Source: Pseudescherichia vulneris NBRC 102420
GTDB taxonomy: Bacteria > Pseudomonadota > Gammaproteobacteria > Enterobacterales > Enterobacteriaceae
Direction of reading: 5' to 3'
DNA: 64,000 nucleotides
Assembly (NCBI RefSeq): GCF_000759795.1
Contig: NZ_BBMZ01000016.1
Location: forward strand, 1 to 64,000
The notes under the pieces were generated by a model. It was not told the origin of the DNA, ran no database searches, and was given only the letters and a program-made list of their open reading frames with translations. The number at the start of each line of letters is the position of its first letter. The stretch's first letter is position 1. Positions 62,818-64,000 of the stretch are shown one piece after another. Made by a program: the position numbers and the translations under genes.

Positions 62818-64000
62818 ATGAAAAAATTAACCCTTGGCCTTATTGGTAATCCTAATTCCGGCAAGACGACCCTTTTTAATCAGCTAACGGGCGCACGTCA
62901 GCGCGTGGGCAACTGGGCGGGGGTCACCGTCGAGCGTAAAGAGGGCTCCTTTACCACCACCGACGCGCAGGTGACCCTGGTCGACCTGCCCGGCACCTAC
63001 TCGTTGACCACTATCTCGTCGCAAACCTCTCTCGATGAGCAGATCGCCTGCCACTATATTCTCAGCGGCGACGCCGATATGCTGATCAACGTCGTCGATG
63101 CCTCGAACCTGGAGCGTAACCTCTACCTGACGCTACAGCTGCTGGAGCTGGGTATCCCCTGCATCGTCGCGCTGAACATGCTGGATATTGCCGAGAAGCA
63201 GCAGATCCGCATCGATATCGACGCCCTCGCCGCACGCCTTGGCTGTCCGGTTGTGCCGCTGGTCTCGACGCGAGGACGCGGTATTGAGGCGCTGAAAATG
63301 GCCATCGATCGCCATCAGCGCAACAGCGACATCGAGCGGGTTCACTACGCTCAGCCTCTCATGCGCGAAGCCGAAACGCTGGCGCAGGCGATGGCCGCTG
63401 ATATGCCTCTTCAGCAGCGTCGCTGGCTGGGTTTGCAGATGCTGGAGGGTGATATCTACAGCCGCGCCTATGCCGGGGACGCCGCCCACAGGCTGGAGGC
63501 GTCGCTGGCGCGCCTCGGTGAGGAGATGGACGATCCGGCCCTGCATATTGCCGACGCCCGCTACCAGACCATCGCCGCCATTTGCGACACGGTGAGCAAC
63601 ACCCTTACCGCCGAACCGAGCCGCTTTACCGCCGCGATGGACCGGATCATCATCAACCGCGTGCTGGGCCTGCCGATCTTTCTGCTGGTGATGTACGTCA
63701 TGTTCGTGCTCGCCATCAACATCGGTGGCGCACTGTCGCCTATTTTCGACGCCGGTTCGGTCGCTATATTTATCCATGGTACGCAGTGGCTGGGTTATAC
63801 CCTGCACTTCCCGCAGTGGCTGACCATCTTCCTGGCCCAGGGGATTGGGGGCGGGATCAACACTGTACTGCCGCTGGTACCGCAGATCGGCATGATGTAC
63901 CTGTTCCTCTCTTTCCTTGAGGACTCAGGCTACATGGCGCGGGCGGCGTTTGTGATGGATCGCCTGATGCAGTCCCTTGGCCTGCCGGGAAAATCCTTCG
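62818..64000 (+). CDS. feoB: Ferrous iron permease FeoB, 5' part (partial)
   Basis: FeoB is the inner-membrane Fe2+ transporter with an N-terminal G domain. About 394 codons are present and the gene runs off the right edge. The P-loop GNPNSGKT is at 10-17, with G3 DLPGTYSL (about 60) and G4 NMLD (about 120). A helical GDI-like region precedes the first TM segments (from about residue 282, IFLLVMYVMFVLAINIGG). It starts MKKLTLGLIGNPNSG. It forms an operon with feoA. Confidence 0.97.
   Translation, partial: MKKLTLGLIGNPNSGKTTLFNQLTGARQRVGNWAGVTVERKEGSFTTTDAQVTLVDLPGTYSLTTISSQTSLDEQIACHYILSGDADMLINVVDASNLERNLYLTLQLLELGIPCIVALNMLDIAEKQQIRIDIDALAARLGCPVVPLVSTRGRGIEALKMAIDRHQRNSDIERVHYAQPLMREAETLAQAMAADMPLQQRRWLGLQMLEGDIYSRAYAGDAAHRLEASLARLGEEMDDPALHIADARYQTIAAICDTVSNTLTAEPSRFTAAMDRIIINRVLGLPIFLLVMYVMFVLAINIGGALSPIFDAGSVAIFIHGTQWLGYTLHFPQWLTIFLAQGIGGGINTVLPLVPQIGMMYLFLSFLEDSGYMARAAFVMDRLMQSLGLPGKSF

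Overview
This window is chromosomal DNA of an enteric gammaproteobacterium (Enterobacteriaceae). The proteins match Escherichia coli families in length and near-identical motifs. The gene order follows the E. coli region from tufA/fusA to feoB. REP (PU-type) repeats at gene ends and one ERIC element are typical of this family. The organism is probably not E. coli itself. A complete malonate decarboxylase operon of the Klebsiella type sits between yheS and yheT. The E. coli genes frlABCDR/yhfS-Z (between cysG and trpS) and yhgE (between hslO and pckA) are absent. A Klebsiella/Enterobacter-type genus is likely, but I cannot name it. No tRNA, rRNA, CRISPR array, insertion sequence or prophage was seen.

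Layout. 1-4430 (minus): the str operon rpsL-rpsG-fusA-tufA (tufA runs off the left edge), preceded by the tusDCB sulfur-relay genes. 4430-10119: yheO, fkpA, slyX, slyD, yheV, kefB and kefG (folding factors and a glutathione-gated K+ efflux system). 10120-12961: the ABC-F factor yheS and, 4 nt behind it, the LysR-type regulator mdcR. 12951-19994 (minus): mdcABCDEFGH for malonate uptake and biotin-independent decarboxylation. 20263-22421: yheT, yheU, prkB. 22473-27834: yhfA, crp, yhfK, argD, pabA. 27963-28629: a type II toxin-antitoxin pair inserted between pabA and fic. 28682-30116 (minus): fic-yhfG (a second toxin-antitoxin-like pair) and ppiA. 30399-37163: tsgA, then nirB-nirD-nirC-cysG for NADH-dependent nitrite reduction, nitrite transport and siroheme synthesis. 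37276-43702 (minus): aroK-aroB-damX-dam-rpe-gph-trpS. 44009-47328 (minus): hofMNOPQ, divergent from mrcA. 47449-55117: mrcA, nudE, igaA, yrfG, hslR, hslO. 55471-59198: pckA, envZ-ompR. 59338-64000: greB, yhgF (tex), feoA and the 5' part of feoB.

Several clusters are functionally coherent. MdcB and MdcG make and attach the prosthetic group of the MdcC carrier, MdcH loads malonate, MdcA exchanges it, MdcD/E decarboxylate it, and MdcF imports it. NirB needs the siroheme made by CysG, with FNR and NarL/NarP sites ahead of nirB. Fur-like and FNR-like sites precede the ferrous iron genes. Two ARG boxes 21 bp apart precede argD.

The accessory features that deserve attention are: (i) the mdcA-yheT intergenic region, which has a perfect 8-bp-arm inverted repeat with T-N11-A geometry and three GATC (Dam) sites within 50 bp; (ii) two adjacent toxin-antitoxin modules, one with a clear palindromic operator and one with an unusual Fic motif; (iii) an ERIC element between nirD and nirC; (iv) a 92-nt two-frame coding overlap of hofP and hofQ.
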